Source: Prototheca cutis (Eukaryota; Chlorophyta; Trebouxiophyceae; Chlorellales; Chlorellaceae). Taken from it: a stretch of 64,000 nt of DNA. The position numbers were made by a program, and so were the translations under genes. Of this stretch, positions 1-10,500 are shown piece after piece. Under the pieces are notes generated by a model that did not search any database, was not told the DNA's origin, and worked only from the letters and a program-made list of their open reading frames with translations. How positions within the stretch are numbered: the first letter of the stretch is position 1; the number at the start of each line of letters is the position of its first letter. The stretch lies in the NCBI GenBank assembly GCA_002897115.2, contig BCIH01000012.1, positions 638,275-702,274 of the forward strand. The letters run 5' to 3'.

Positions 1-1005
1 GGGGGGCTGTCGTACCATGNCAAGCNTGCAGTTCTGCCGGCTTTCATGCAATGGCATCNGAACTCTACCCGATAGTCTGCNCTGCGTTNNCGGCTCACCA
101 GAAGCGGTAGTGTCGCTNTTTCAGGNGATCCCACAGCAATACCAGCACCAGGTCGTCGAGGATGCACGAGCCTTGCCTGGATGTCAATCCCAAGAAGAGC
201 GCAACAATCCGGGCAAAATCTCAGGGGTGCCACTTAGTCCACGCTCCTGGCAGCGCAAGTTCACAGCCAGACTGAACTGCCTGTACAACTCCCTGATCAA
301 ACGTGCCCTGATTTGGATTGTCAATACACCAATGTAATAATAATAATGCAGAGTGAAACCACGATGAATATCCCAGATGGTGGGGGGTTGTACAGAAGGC
401 TCCAAACAAGACAGAGCCCGGCTCCTACAAGTCACCTTTCAACAGTCATGCTCAAGGGTCTGTAAGGAGTGTTCGTGAAACCACTTCAGTCGCAAATACC
501 AGCTGCTTTTTCCAATTCTTGTTCCTCCAAAATGTTTCTAATATACATAGTTCTGAAAGGAACGGGCGCTTCAAAGGCCTATCCGCGCTGTTCAAAGTGC
601 CCGATCTTGGGTACGGCGCTCCGGGGTTGCTTGGGGGGGACTGCGTGCAGGCACGCCCACCTCCTTCCGAGGGGTTAACCCTCCGCAGACTGCGTCAGTG
701 CTTTGGGATAAAAATTGTCGTGCAGCGGGCGAGGTTGGTGGGTGTAGAAGAGCCCTGAAGACCATTTGTCAAGAATTAGCCACCGCGGCGATTTCACCAC
801 GTCATTCATTTCGCGCGCCAAGTTCACCACATCGCGAGTTCACCACATCGCGCAACCAAAAACTTAGTCACCAACCAAACCCACACCGTGCGCGCTGTTG
901 CGTGGAAGAAATCTTCTGCATCGAACTGTATATTGCTTGAGAGCATCTTCGCGCCTGCCTTTGGCCGGCACCCCACTTCGCGGCTCGCCCATTACACTCC
1001 GCGCA
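1..1005. other. Upstream flank of the SDH iron-sulfur gene; no gene seen
   Basis: I see no coding region here: the open frames are short and their translations have no recognisable motif. The part before about 600 is less GC-rich than the genes and contains several undetermined bases. A TGTAA motif at 461-465 matches the polyadenylation signal used by green algae and could mark the 3' end of a gene lying to the left of the window; a match this short is weak evidence. The last 200 bases hold the promoter and 5' untranslated region of the SDH gene, including the direct repeat at 821-852. Confidence 0.5.
821..852. repeat. Perfect 16-bp tandem direct repeat upstream of the SDH gene
   Basis: Two identical adjacent 16-base copies lie at 821-836 and 837-852 (core TTCACCACATCGCG). 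A degenerate third copy, TTTCACCACGTC, begins near 791. The repeat lies about 150-185 bases before the SDH start codon, so it may be a promoter element or part of the 5' untranslated region. No known binding site is claimed. Confidence 0.6.
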
Positions 1006-2522
1006 ATGCTGTCGGTGTCCCGGGCTGTGGCCCGGAGGACCACCTCCCTGCTGCCTCAGCTGGGCATGGTCAGGTCCTTTGCGACCGAGGCCAATGCTCC
1101 CTCCACGCCCGCCCCGACCAACAAGCCCGTGGCGGAGAAGGAGTTCCTGGTCTACCGGTGGAACCCGGACTCGGGCAAGGACCCCACCTACCAGAGCTAC
1201 AAGGTCGACATTAACCAGTGAGTGAGAATTGCTGTGCAGGTCTCGCGATTTTCCGGACACATGGCCCCTGGGGTTTTGGTGCCTGGGCCTGTGATCGGAA
1301 CAGAGTCGGCATGACCNGGCACGGGATGCGGAGTTGCGCCGTGGCCCTGGGTCTTCGCCACCCGGTCGGGTCCCGTTCTCACGTAGGGCCCCTTGCTCCC
1401 ACACCGCAGGTGCGGCCCCATGATGTTGGATGTTCTGCTGAAGATCAAGGACGACATCGACTCCTCCCTGTCCCTCCGCCGGTCCTGCAGGTTTGTGCGT
1501 GTGCATCTTGTTGTTCGGGGGAGCATGAGGATAACAGGGGTGTTTGTGCGGATGCTTGCAGTTGTGCTGAGTGATTCATGGTGGCATTGTTGTTTCATGT
1601 GTGGAAGGGCGCCGTGGCCGAGTGCCAGAGCTGCGACGCCGGCCAGTGCGACAGCCCACGGCCGCCGGCGGATGCTCAGCAATCCCCGCTTGCAGTTTGA
1701 CGAAATGACACTCACATCTGTTGAACAAGCCCTTCCCACNCCCACTCCCACGCCCACTCCCACGCCCACTCCCACCCTCACTCCCACGCCCCACACAGAG
1801 AGGGCATTTGCGGCTCGTGCGCGATGAACATTGACGGCCAGAACGGCCTCGCGTGTCTGACCAAGGTCGACCGCGACGTGAGCAAGACGTCGCGCGTCGC
1901 CCCTCTGCCGCACATGTTTGTGGTGCGCGACCTTGTGGTGGACATGTCCAACTTTTACGCGCANTACAAGTCCATCCGGCCGTACTTGATCAAGGCCAAG
2001 CCCAGCGAGGGCAAGGAGTACTACCAGTCGCACGAGGACCGCGCCAAGCTGGACGGGCTGTACGAGTGCATCCTCTGCGCGTGCTGCTCCACGGCCTGCC
2101 CCTCCTACTGGTGGAACTCGGACAAGTATCTGGGCCCCAGCGTCCTGCTCCAGGCCTACCGCTGGGTGATCGACTCACGCGACGAGGCCACCGCCGAGCG
2201 CCTCAAGGAGCTGGACGACCAGTTCAAGCTCTACCGCTGCAAGACCATCATGAACTGCACCACCGTCTGCCCCAAGGGTTTGTTCTTTTTTGGTTTTGGG
2301 GGGGGGAGGTGGATTGGGGGTGTGTGTGATTGTGTTTGGGGGTAAGGGAAAGACCATGGCTCGAGAGCGGCGCATGGAGGACATATCGGGGCGACTTCCT
2401 TTTCCCCTTCATCTCATGCACTCATCTGCAACCTTCCACCGCCCTCCTCGTCAACAGGTCTGAACCCAGCCAAGGCTATTGCCAAGATCAAGCAGAGTGT
2501 GCACGCCGGCAAGGCCTTGTGA
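1006..2522 (+). CDS. SDH2: Succinate dehydrogenase (complex II) iron-sulfur subunit, mitochondrial; 4 exons
   Basis: Exons 1006-1217, 1410-1490, 1799-2277 and 2458-2522 join in phase to 278 residues, the normal length for SDHB. It carries electrons from the flavoprotein subunit to ubiquinone on the matrix side of the inner mitochondrial membrane. The N-terminus is an Arg/Ser-rich presequence ending in RSFA, typical of mitochondrial import. All cluster ligands are visible: CREGICGSC plus the later GLAC for the 2Fe-2S centre, [12 protein letters not shown] for the 4Fe-4S centre, and [14 protein letters not shown] for the 3Fe-4S centre. The start was chosen because it opens the presequence. Junction codons are CA|G, AG|A and G|GT, all with GT-AG introns. 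One undetermined base lies in exon 3 near 1964. It reads in the same direction as the polyketide synthase but shares no function with it. Confidence 0.96.
1735..1793 (+). repeat. CCCACT/CCCACG hexamer repeat in intron 2 of the SDH gene
   Basis: About nine tandem units of a C-rich hexamer (CCCACT alternating with CCCACG) fill the last 60 bases of the intron and run into its polypyrimidine tract, just before the acceptor at 1797-1798. It is a simple-sequence minisatellite, probably length-variable, with no coding meaning. Confidence 0.85.
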
Positions 2523-3652
2523 ACGGGGCCCCCAACAGGCGGCGGCTGATGATGCGAATGTCGCAGCCGTCGCCGTCCCCCGAGCCTCTCTCAGAAGGGA
2601 GGGGTGGCGGGGCGAGGGTTGGAGCGAATCAAAAGCATGAGCACAGCCTCTCATGAGTAGCCCACCCACTAGAAAGAAGCAAGCCCTGGAATATCTTGCG
2701 TGGAAACCGGAGCTGACCCAGCTGCGATCAGGGCAGTGCCAGATGCTCCATGTAGAATGAAGAATAGAAGTCGAGATTCGTCGACTCCCAACTGCACAGC
2801 AAGGGCATGTCTCCCAAACAAAATGCCTGTTTCACCACATTCCCTAGCCATGTCGCTCAGAGGATGGGCGGGGTTCCTTTTTGAAAGGCAGGACAGGTCG
2901 TGCAAGGAGGCTTTAGAAAGTCCTGGAAATTGACCCTGGCACGACAATTGTCACACCTTGGTGGTCCATCATTGAGGCAGTCCACCTTCCTCTTGCCCTG
3001 TGGGGGGTGACAATTCACAGCCATCAGTGATGCCCAGGAACCCCCGGGGTGATGCGACGCAGTTGCTGGCTGAGCTGGTTGCATTATTTTGCCCTGCATA
3101 GTAGAATGAAGAATGCCCTTGGAACTGTTCTGCTGAACAGGACGATGTGAGCAATCAAGTGGAAACGCAGAGTTGTCAGGGTGAAGTGAATAAAAGTGCA
3201 GGGCCTGTGCTGCAATGGACTGTGACAGGGATTGCACACCCATGAAGCTCGTGGCAGGCCGCGGCTGATGGATGGTCAATGGGAGGTGCCTGCCAGTCTG
3301 GGCACAGCCAAGTGGTGGTGCACAGCCAGATGTTCGGGGACTCTTTTCTTTAACACAAAATCTGCCTGCTGCTTGCACTGCTGGGAAAATCTTGCGATTA
3401 CAGAAAACAGAATCACCGCGCATAGTGACAGCACATTCATTCGACGAGGCGGCCTCCTTGCGGACGGGTTGCCATCTGGAGGCCATGGGTGCCGTGCGCG
3501 CTTCAGCTGGCGGTAGTCCTGGGAGCACTGCAGGAGCGGTGCCCGAACGGCCCCAGGGTCCGGCTCCCTTCAAGCACATCAGCAGCCACAGGCCAGCGCG
3601 TCACGGCGGGGTCAGAACAGGAGCCAAGCCCCCACCCGGACCAGCAACCTCC
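2523..3652. other. Convergent intergenic region between SDH and the small minus-strand gene
   Basis: It holds the 3' untranslated regions of two convergent genes. No conserved coding region was found. The open frames on either strand lack family motifs, including a minus-strand one of about 240 codons at 2857-3579. A short sequence, GTAGAATGAAGAAT, occurs twice (near 2752 and 3101), a minor dispersed duplication. Confidence 0.5.
3398..3402 (-). terminator. TGTAA polyadenylation-type motif for the minus-strand gene
   Basis: The plus strand reads TTACA, so the minus strand reads TGTAA about 250 bases beyond the stop codon at 3653-3655. TGTAA is the usual polyadenylation signal in chlorophyte algae. 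A five-base match is expected often by chance, so this is only suggestive. Confidence 0.25.
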
Positions 3653-4182
3653 TTAGGCAGACTCAGCGGCGATGGCAGCATCCACCCGCTTCTCGGCCTC
3701 CTTGTCCGCCCAGTACGTCAAGCTGGTCTCTGGCCGAGCGTTCAGGCCAAAGTACAGCATTACGGTGGCAGCGCCAAAGGTGAAGTACCTGGGGTTGAGG
3801 GTGATTTTGGCGTCCCCGGTGAGGGCTCCAGTCTACCAGTGTGCCAGGCTCACCCACTACCACAGCAGTCGGTGGCCTGGAGCCGTGCACCTGCCCAGCT
3901 ACCCTGGCACCCTCACGACGCCATGCACACATAATTCAGAACAACGAAATAATCCGGTCATGCGCCCGCATGCCGCTCCGGCGCAACAACAAGCCACTCA
4001 GCTCACCAGGGGCCTTCCCAGGACTCCCACTTCCTCGTCTCGCCGGGCTTCAGCGGGGTCTCGCCAAACAGGTTTCCACCGGGGGTGTTGTGACCTGCCT
4101 CAAAGAAGCTGCCCTTGGCATGCCCGCCGCGCAGCTTCAGATGCCTCGCGGTGGCAGCAGAGGCCCGGGCCAGCAGCGACAT
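3653..4182 (-). CDS. Small mitochondrial-type membrane protein, possibly complex I NDUFB11/ESSS-like subunit
   Basis: Two exons are clear on the minus strand. The first, 4182 to 4007, begins MSLLARASAATARHLKLRGG, a likely mitochondrial presequence, and continues with a conserved-looking Gly/Pro/Trp segment (GGNLFGETPLKPG, WESWEGPW). The last, from at most 3832 to the stop at 3653-3655, has a hydrophobic span (YFTFGAATVMLYFGL) followed by a charged tail, PETSLTYWADKEAEKRV. One span followed by a Trp-containing basic/acidic tail resembles the C-terminus of complex I accessory subunit NDUFB11/ESSS. This is my inference from topology and tail pattern, not a firm match. All possible donors at the end of the first exon are phase 2, while the last exon needs phase 0 or 1, so an unseen small middle exon or a one-base sequence error must lie between 3833 and 4006. 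Confidence 0.5.
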
Positions 4183-5164
4183 CGTGGAGCGGCGCGCGAG
4201 TCTGAATCCACCCCACCCCGGAAATTTTCCTTTTTTTCTATAAAGCACAATCACTACAGATTTCGAAATGACACGGTACTTGGCGTGCGTCGCAGGATTA
4301 TCCCGTCCCCTGGGGCTTGTAATCCTGGGATTTCTCGTGGGTCGGGTGGGGCAGCTCAGAGCTCCGCTGTGATGTGGTGGGACGGGCTACTGGCACACCC
4401 ATATCAGGTGAATGCCATATTCCTCAGTGTCCAGGGCAATGGCCCTCCATTCGATTCAAGGTGCAACGCATTGTGCTGTGTAGTGGCGGTGGCCAGCTGC
4501 ATTGAGATGCAGGCGGCGCGGCGCCGTGCATGCTGTTCAGCTCAGTACAAACACGCACTTGGCATTCAGGGGATGAGCACGAAACCAAAATCTTGCAGCA
4601 TTTCTAAGAGTTAAGCAATCCTATACTGGTCCATATGTGATTGTATCTGTATGTATGTTTCCAGCTTTTCTGCCAGGGGTGATCCCAAGGGGCCCAGCAG
4701 GGCTCTCCCGTTTCCGCGTGTCCCCATCAAATATCGGTCAGACCTGGCCCGAGCCGGGCACGGCAGTGCTAGCAGTAAAACCCGGCTCGTTCAGTTCCCC
4801 GCCACAATCGTATCGAAACAAAAAAAACATCATTGCAGTTTGGTTGTACTTTGCACGGCAATTGGAGCGGCGCATTGCATTGTCGTTGGAACATCACGGC
4901 AGCGCTGACACGCTCGCTCCCAGTGAGGTGCGCAGGGATCGCGCGCAGGCAGTGTTGCAGAGCGTGCATTTGCGTCTATAATGCAATGGAGGAGGCACTT
5001 GGAATATGGCAGGGCCAGCGGCCTGACGGAATCGGGTCGCGACACTGGCCGGGGTCGTACATGGCGGGGGNGTTTGAACGTGGTTGAGGCGGTGGGGCTC
5101 AGCCTTCATCCCCTCAATTCCATTCCGATCACGTGCAGGAAGTGTTTACATTTGGTTCCGCCCC
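4183..5164. promoter_or_regulatory. Divergent intergenic region between the small gene and the polyketide synthase
   Basis: About 980 bases without a convincing gene separate two divergent start codons, so it must contain both promoters. It is less GC-rich than the flanking exons. A TATAAT string at 4977-4982 lies 183 bases before the synthase start codon and is the only core-promoter-like element I noticed; I would not rely on it. One TGTAA (4318-4322) occurs on the plus strand without a nearby plus-strand gene end. I see no operator-like palindromes. Confidence 0.4.
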
Positions 5165-5839
5165 ATGGCGGAGCCTGACGCGGCCAGTGGCAGCGCGCAG
5201 CTGCCACTGGCCGACTGCTGGCATGCCCTGGAGCATGCGGCTGCGCTGTGGCCGGATCGGCTGGCGGTGGTCGACTCCGGCTCGGGGTCCCTGCTGTCCT
5301 ATGCCGATCTGCACGCCAGGTCCGCTTCCTTGGCGGCCTGGCTGCACGGCCGCGGCGTGCGGGCCGGCGATCGCGTGGCCGTCGCTGCCCGCAACTCGGC
5401 GGGCGTGATGGAAACGCACTTTGCCGCTGCCGCGCTGCACGCCGTCGTTGCCAACGTCAACGTGCACCTGGCGGCCCCGGAAGCGGCCTACATCCTGCAA
5501 GTCGCCGATCCGCGGGCGCTTGTGATCGATGCCGCGCTGGCCGAGCCCATGACGGCCGCGCTGGCCCTGGCAATGGGGGAGCGCGGGACCGATGGCGGTG
5601 TTGACGCCGGTCCGGCACTTACCCATCCCACCGTCGATCTGCTGTGGCTCGACGTCGACGGTACAGGCGTGGAGACTGCCCGCGGCGCCATGGCGGCGCG
5701 CGGACTGGAGGCGGCCGTGGCTGCTTTCGACTACGAGCACTGCGTCACGTCGTGCCTGGCTGGTGGCGCGGACACGGCGCAGGCGCTGGCACTGGATCGC
5801 TCGACTTCCCAGGACGATTCGTTCCACCTGTACTTTACG

Positions 5840-5874
<35 letters not shown>

Positions 5875-7520
5875 GAGTCAGCGCATCGTCCTGCACCACG
5901 CGCTGGGCACGGTCGAGGCGATGAACTTGTCGGGGCACGACGTATGGGGACACTTTGCCCCCATGTTCCACCTTGTCGACGTCTTCGCGGTGTATGCCAT
6001 CACGCTGGTTGGCGGCCGTCACTTTGTGCAGCCCACATTTGCACCTGTGGAGACGCTGCTCGCCATCGGTGCGGGGGCCTGTGCTGTTGATCTGCTGTGG
6101 ATGGGGGGGCTGATGCACGCGGTGCCAGAGGAAGGGCGCGCCGTCCTTTTCCTCAGACTCTAAACCCCAACCACACACTCCACAAAATCAAACCCTGAAA
6201 CTGACAGAGCGTGAGCGTGTGAGCGTGACGAACGTGGCGGCCACGATGATCACTATGCTGGTCAACAACCCCATGGTGGAGGTCCTGGACCTGAGTTCGC
6301 TCCGCGTGCTGTCCTGTGGCGGCTCGCCGCAGTCACCGGCCGTCGTGGCACGCGCCATCTCAGTGAGTGGAAGGGGGAGTTGTGGCGATGCAGGTGTTTC
6401 CTCTCAGCTGATGCTTGGGGGTGCGAGGTGTGATGGATCTGGAAGGTTTTGGGACAACAAACTCTCAGCAGGACTTGGACACGTAGTGGAACACGCCCAC
6501 CCCCCCTTCCAAACACACACACATGCACACATGCCATTCGCCATGAACCCCATCTTTCTCAAAGGTGTTTGGGTGTGAGTTCTTCCTTTCCTATGGCATG
6601 ACTGAGACCTGCGGGAAGATCTGCATGAGCATCCTGCCGGAGGACCTGACGGGCATCACCGTGGAAGAGCAGTTTGCGCTGGTGGTCAGCAGCGGTCGGC
6701 CCTTCAGCCTCGTGGACATCAAGCTCGTGGATGGTACTGGTGCCCAAATGCCGGTCGGCTCTGAGCAGGTGTGTGGTTGTCGGTGGCAGAGGATGGCGAC
6801 ATTCGGGCGGGGGGACGCAAGTCTTGTGCCTTGACTGGCGCTGCACTCTGCTTCTCCGCAAAGTCTCCGGACCAGCAGCAGGAGCACCCACCTAATCACC
6901 TTGCAGTCTGGGGAGATTCTGGTTCGAGGGGAGAACGTGTTCTCCGGCTACTACCAGCGCCCTGACACGCAGTCCGAGGCCTTCACGACCGATGGCTGGT
7001 TCCGCACCGGCGACCTGGGCGTGCTGGGCCCACGCGGCACGATCTATGTTGTGGATCGCGTGAAGGACATGCTGCTGGTCGGTGGTGAGAACGTGTACAC
7101 CACCGAGGTGGAGGCCGTGCTGCATGCACACCCGGCCGTCCGCGCCGCAGCCGTGTTTGGCATCACGAACCGGGTCATGGGCGAGCTTGTGGGTGCGGCC
7201 GTCACCCTCAAGGATGGCGAGGTCACTCCAACCTCGCGGGAGCTCGTCGCCTGGTGCGCGGCGCGCCTGGCAGAGTACAAGGTGCCCAGCGCCGTCCACA
7301 TCCTCGATGCCATGCCCGTCACAGGTCAGTGGCTGGTTTTCTTTTTGGGGTTTCTTTGTCTTGTACCATGCTATGGCGGTCCAGTTCTCAACGTCGGTTT
7401 TGCAGGTGATGCTTGCCTGTCTGCCCATGCCCGCAACTTCACCCAACTCAGGTTCTGGCAAGATCCTGAAGACGGAGCTGCGCAAGCGCTTTGGTGGGGC
7501 CCCGGCGGCTGTGGCGCTGC
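5165..7520 (+). other. Loading domain: acyl-CoA-ligase-type adenylating enzyme (residues about 1-580)
   Basis: It would activate a free carboxylic acid as acyl-AMP and pass it to the following carriers, setting the starter unit. The phosphate-binding loop [12 protein letters not shown] starts at 5831. The next core motif, SYGMTET, ends exon 3's first stretch near 6603. The hinge and lid read GWFRTGDLG (near 6995-7020), [16 protein letters not shown], and TGSGKILK with the catalytic Lys, assembled across the intron 7325-7451. Four introns (6069-6207, 6363-6564, 6769-6906, 7325-7451) interrupt it. The first splice restores the helix [13 protein letters not shown]. The sequence is of the ordinary acyl-CoA synthetase type with the full C-terminal lid. 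Substrate (fatty, aromatic or short acid) cannot be read from sequence. Confidence 0.9.
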
Positions 7521-10500
7521 CTGTGGGCGTTCCGCAGGCGGTTGCGCCTGAGTCCGTGCCCGAGCCGCTGGCCCTCGAGCCTCGGCCACCCGAGTCGGAC
7601 GTGCTGGAAGCTGCGCGGCAGCTGGCCGCCGCGGCGGGCCAGGGTCTGCCGCTGCTGTGCATGGACGGGCGGCTGAACACCGAGCCCGGGCATGACGTGT
7701 TTCCCTTGATGGCTTACCTAATCCTCGCCCGCGACGAGTCGGAGCTGGGGGCCAAGGTGCTGCGGGCCCTGGATGCCGGTGCGCGGCACTTGGCCGTCGT
7801 CGCGCCGTTTGTTCCCGGCGAGGGCGATCTGGCCGCGGTGCAGGCTCGGGTGGACGAGCTGGGCGCTGAGCTGGTCGTGCTGTGCCTGGACAAGACCGTT
7901 TTTGCCCCCGGCGACAACGCCCGCCTGCGCACTGCGCTCTCTGCCGCGCGGGAGCTGCTCCCCCCCTATGCAGCCCTGCTCACGCTGCCAGAGGAGGAGG
8001 CGGCGGTTGGTCGGATGCAGCCTGTTGCTGCTGCCGTACCTGTCACCGCAGCGGTGGTGGAGACCAAGACGACTTTGCTACTGGAAGCCGCCGAGCCGGG
8101 TTCCAGGGCCCAGCCTCCACTGTCAACGGAGGGTCCAANGCGCGAGTCGATTACGAACATCGTGAAAACCGTGCTGGAAGGTCTGCTGGGTCCCGAGGCC
8201 GCACGGGCAGTGGCTCCTGACGAGCCGTTGATGGCCGCGGGGGTCAGTTCCACCGCCGCGGTACAGCTGGGATCGGGGCTGGAGACAGCTCTGGGTGTCA
8301 CCCTGCCTGCCACGCTCGTGTTTGACTACCCATCAGTCCAGGAGCTGGTCGGCTTTCTGTCCGAGGAACTCGTCCAAGGCGGTGGGATTGTCGGCGGTGG
8401 TGTCGCACAGCCGGCGGCCGTCAGCGTGGCACGTGGTGCCTCTGCTGCCATGGCGCCTCGTGCCGCCATTTCAGCCGCTGCCGCGACGACTTCTCTCGAC
8501 ACCGCTGGCATCGAACGCCTCGTGCTCAGCGAGACAGCTCGACTGCTGGGCGTCCCGGCTGACAGCGTCTCTGCCGACGAGCCGCTGATGTCTGCCGGTC
8601 TGAGCTCCACCGGCGCTGTCCAGCTCGTCTCAGCGCTGGAGGAGGTTCTCCACACCGAACTCCCCGGCACGCTGGTATTTGACTACCCTTCAGTCCGCGA
8701 GCTCTCGGGCTTTGTCGCCGAGCTTGTCGGGAGCGTCCACCCCGGGACAGCCGTCTCCCCCGGACATCCTGTGACGTCGCCGTCGGCGCTACGCTCAGTG
8801 CGGGCGGCGATCGAGGCAGAGATTGTCCGTGCCGCTGCTGATTTGGTCGGCCACGGCGGCGTCATGGAAGCCGACACGCCGCTGATGGCGGCAGGCCTGA
8901 GTTCCACGGCTGCAGTGCAGCTTGTAACGGCTCTGGAGGAATCCCTGGGCGCCGAGCTGCCGGGCACACTGACCTTTGACTACCCGTCGCCGGCGGAAAT
9001 GGCCGAATTCATCGTCGAAAACGGCCTGGCGCCCGTGTTTGCCGCAGAAGCCGAGGTCGCACAGGGTGTGGTGAAGCAACAGCCCACGCGCCAGGCCGGT
9101 GTCGTCGTTCGGGGCGGTGCCGCGCCCGTGCTGGGAGCGCCCATGCTCGGCAGCGTGCCGGGAACGCATTCGGCCTGTGTCATCACAGGGCAGGCCCATG
9201 TCGTCCCCGGAGGGACCCTGCTCAGGGGCCCAGAGTATCCGAGCAATGACCGCATCACGCCGGTGCCTCTGGACCGCTGGGACGTGGACATCGCCCCGGC
9301 CTACAACCCCAAGGGTAAGGGTAGCCCGGTCGTCGCTTCGGCGTGTCTGGTGGTTGGGGGTGAGGGCGCGCTCCCAGCATCTTGTGTTTCACGTCCTGGC
9401 TTCTTCAACCTGACGACACACGCTCCAACCACACCCGTTTCGACACACAACTGCCCAACGTGCAGAGCTCAACAACTCCTTTGGGTCGTTCCTGTCGGGC
9501 GTCGACATGTTTGACCCCGGCGCCTTCTCCATCTCCAGCGCTGAGGCCCTGGTCATGGACCCTCAGCAGGTGTGGCGAGTGATTGATTGGTGGCGCGCCT
9601 TTTGGCTGTCGTGAACGGACCGACATGAATCACCGTGGAATGGCGCATCAGATGACGGTCATGCATTCCGCATGTACTCATGCAACGTACCCCTCCTTCC
9701 TCTCCCCAGCGCCTGGCAATGGAGACATTTGCGGGGGCCTATGCCGCGCACCTCGGTGTGGCAGAGGCCACGCGTGAGACTGCGGTGTTTGTCGGCATTT
9801 CCCAACTGGAGTACTCCCGCATCAGCCTGGAGACCGGAGCTGCCGTGATGAGCAACTACTACGCCACCGGCGCGCACCTGTCTGTTGCTCCCGGTGAGTT
9901 TTTTCTTTTTGATTCCATGTCCTTGCGCTTCTAGGAACCCTGCCATCTCCTCCTGGGCGTGGCCCCCCAACACCCTCCCCTCAACCCCAACTACCAGGTC
10001 GGATTGCATACACTTTTGGGTTCAAGGGTGCGGCGGCCAGCATTGATACGGCATGCTCGAGCTCGCTGGTCTCCACACATCTGGCAGCCGGGGTGCTGGC
10101 CCGGGGTGAAGCCCGTGCCGCTTCGAGCTCTGGCGTCAACCTGACCCTGGTGCACAGCTGGACGCAGGCCTGCCAACGAGCGGGCATGCTGTCTGAGGAG
10201 GGCCGCTGCAAGACGCTGGACGCGAGTGCTGATGGCTACGTTCGGGCGGAGGCCGCACTGAGCATCATGCTGACGCATGCACGTGAGCTCCTTGATGCGG
10301 CAGCGGGTTCCAGCGCCGCACCGGCGCTGTCGGTTCTGGTTGGCAGTGCCGTCAACCAGGATGGCCGTTCCAGCTCTCTCACAGCTCCAAACGGGCCCAG
10401 CCAGCAGGAAGTGGTCCAGCTGGCACTGGCCTCTGGTGGCCTGGACCCCAGCGTTGTGACCCATCTCCAAATGCACGGCACAGGTGAGTTGTCAACCCCT

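Noticed and set aside
2857..3579. Minus-strand open frame of about 240 codons downstream of the small gene
   Set aside because: The translation has no recognisable motif, and the stretch overlaps the likely 3' untranslated regions.
4977..4982. TATAAT string before the synthase gene
   Set aside because: A six-base match 183 bases from the start codon in an AT-richer spacer is too weak to call a core promoter.
5084..5164. Start codon of the synthase further upstream at 5084
   Set aside because: The 27 extra residues (MRRWGSAFIPS and onward) do not resemble a ligase N-terminus or a targeting peptide, and an ATG followed by an acidic start lies at 5165.
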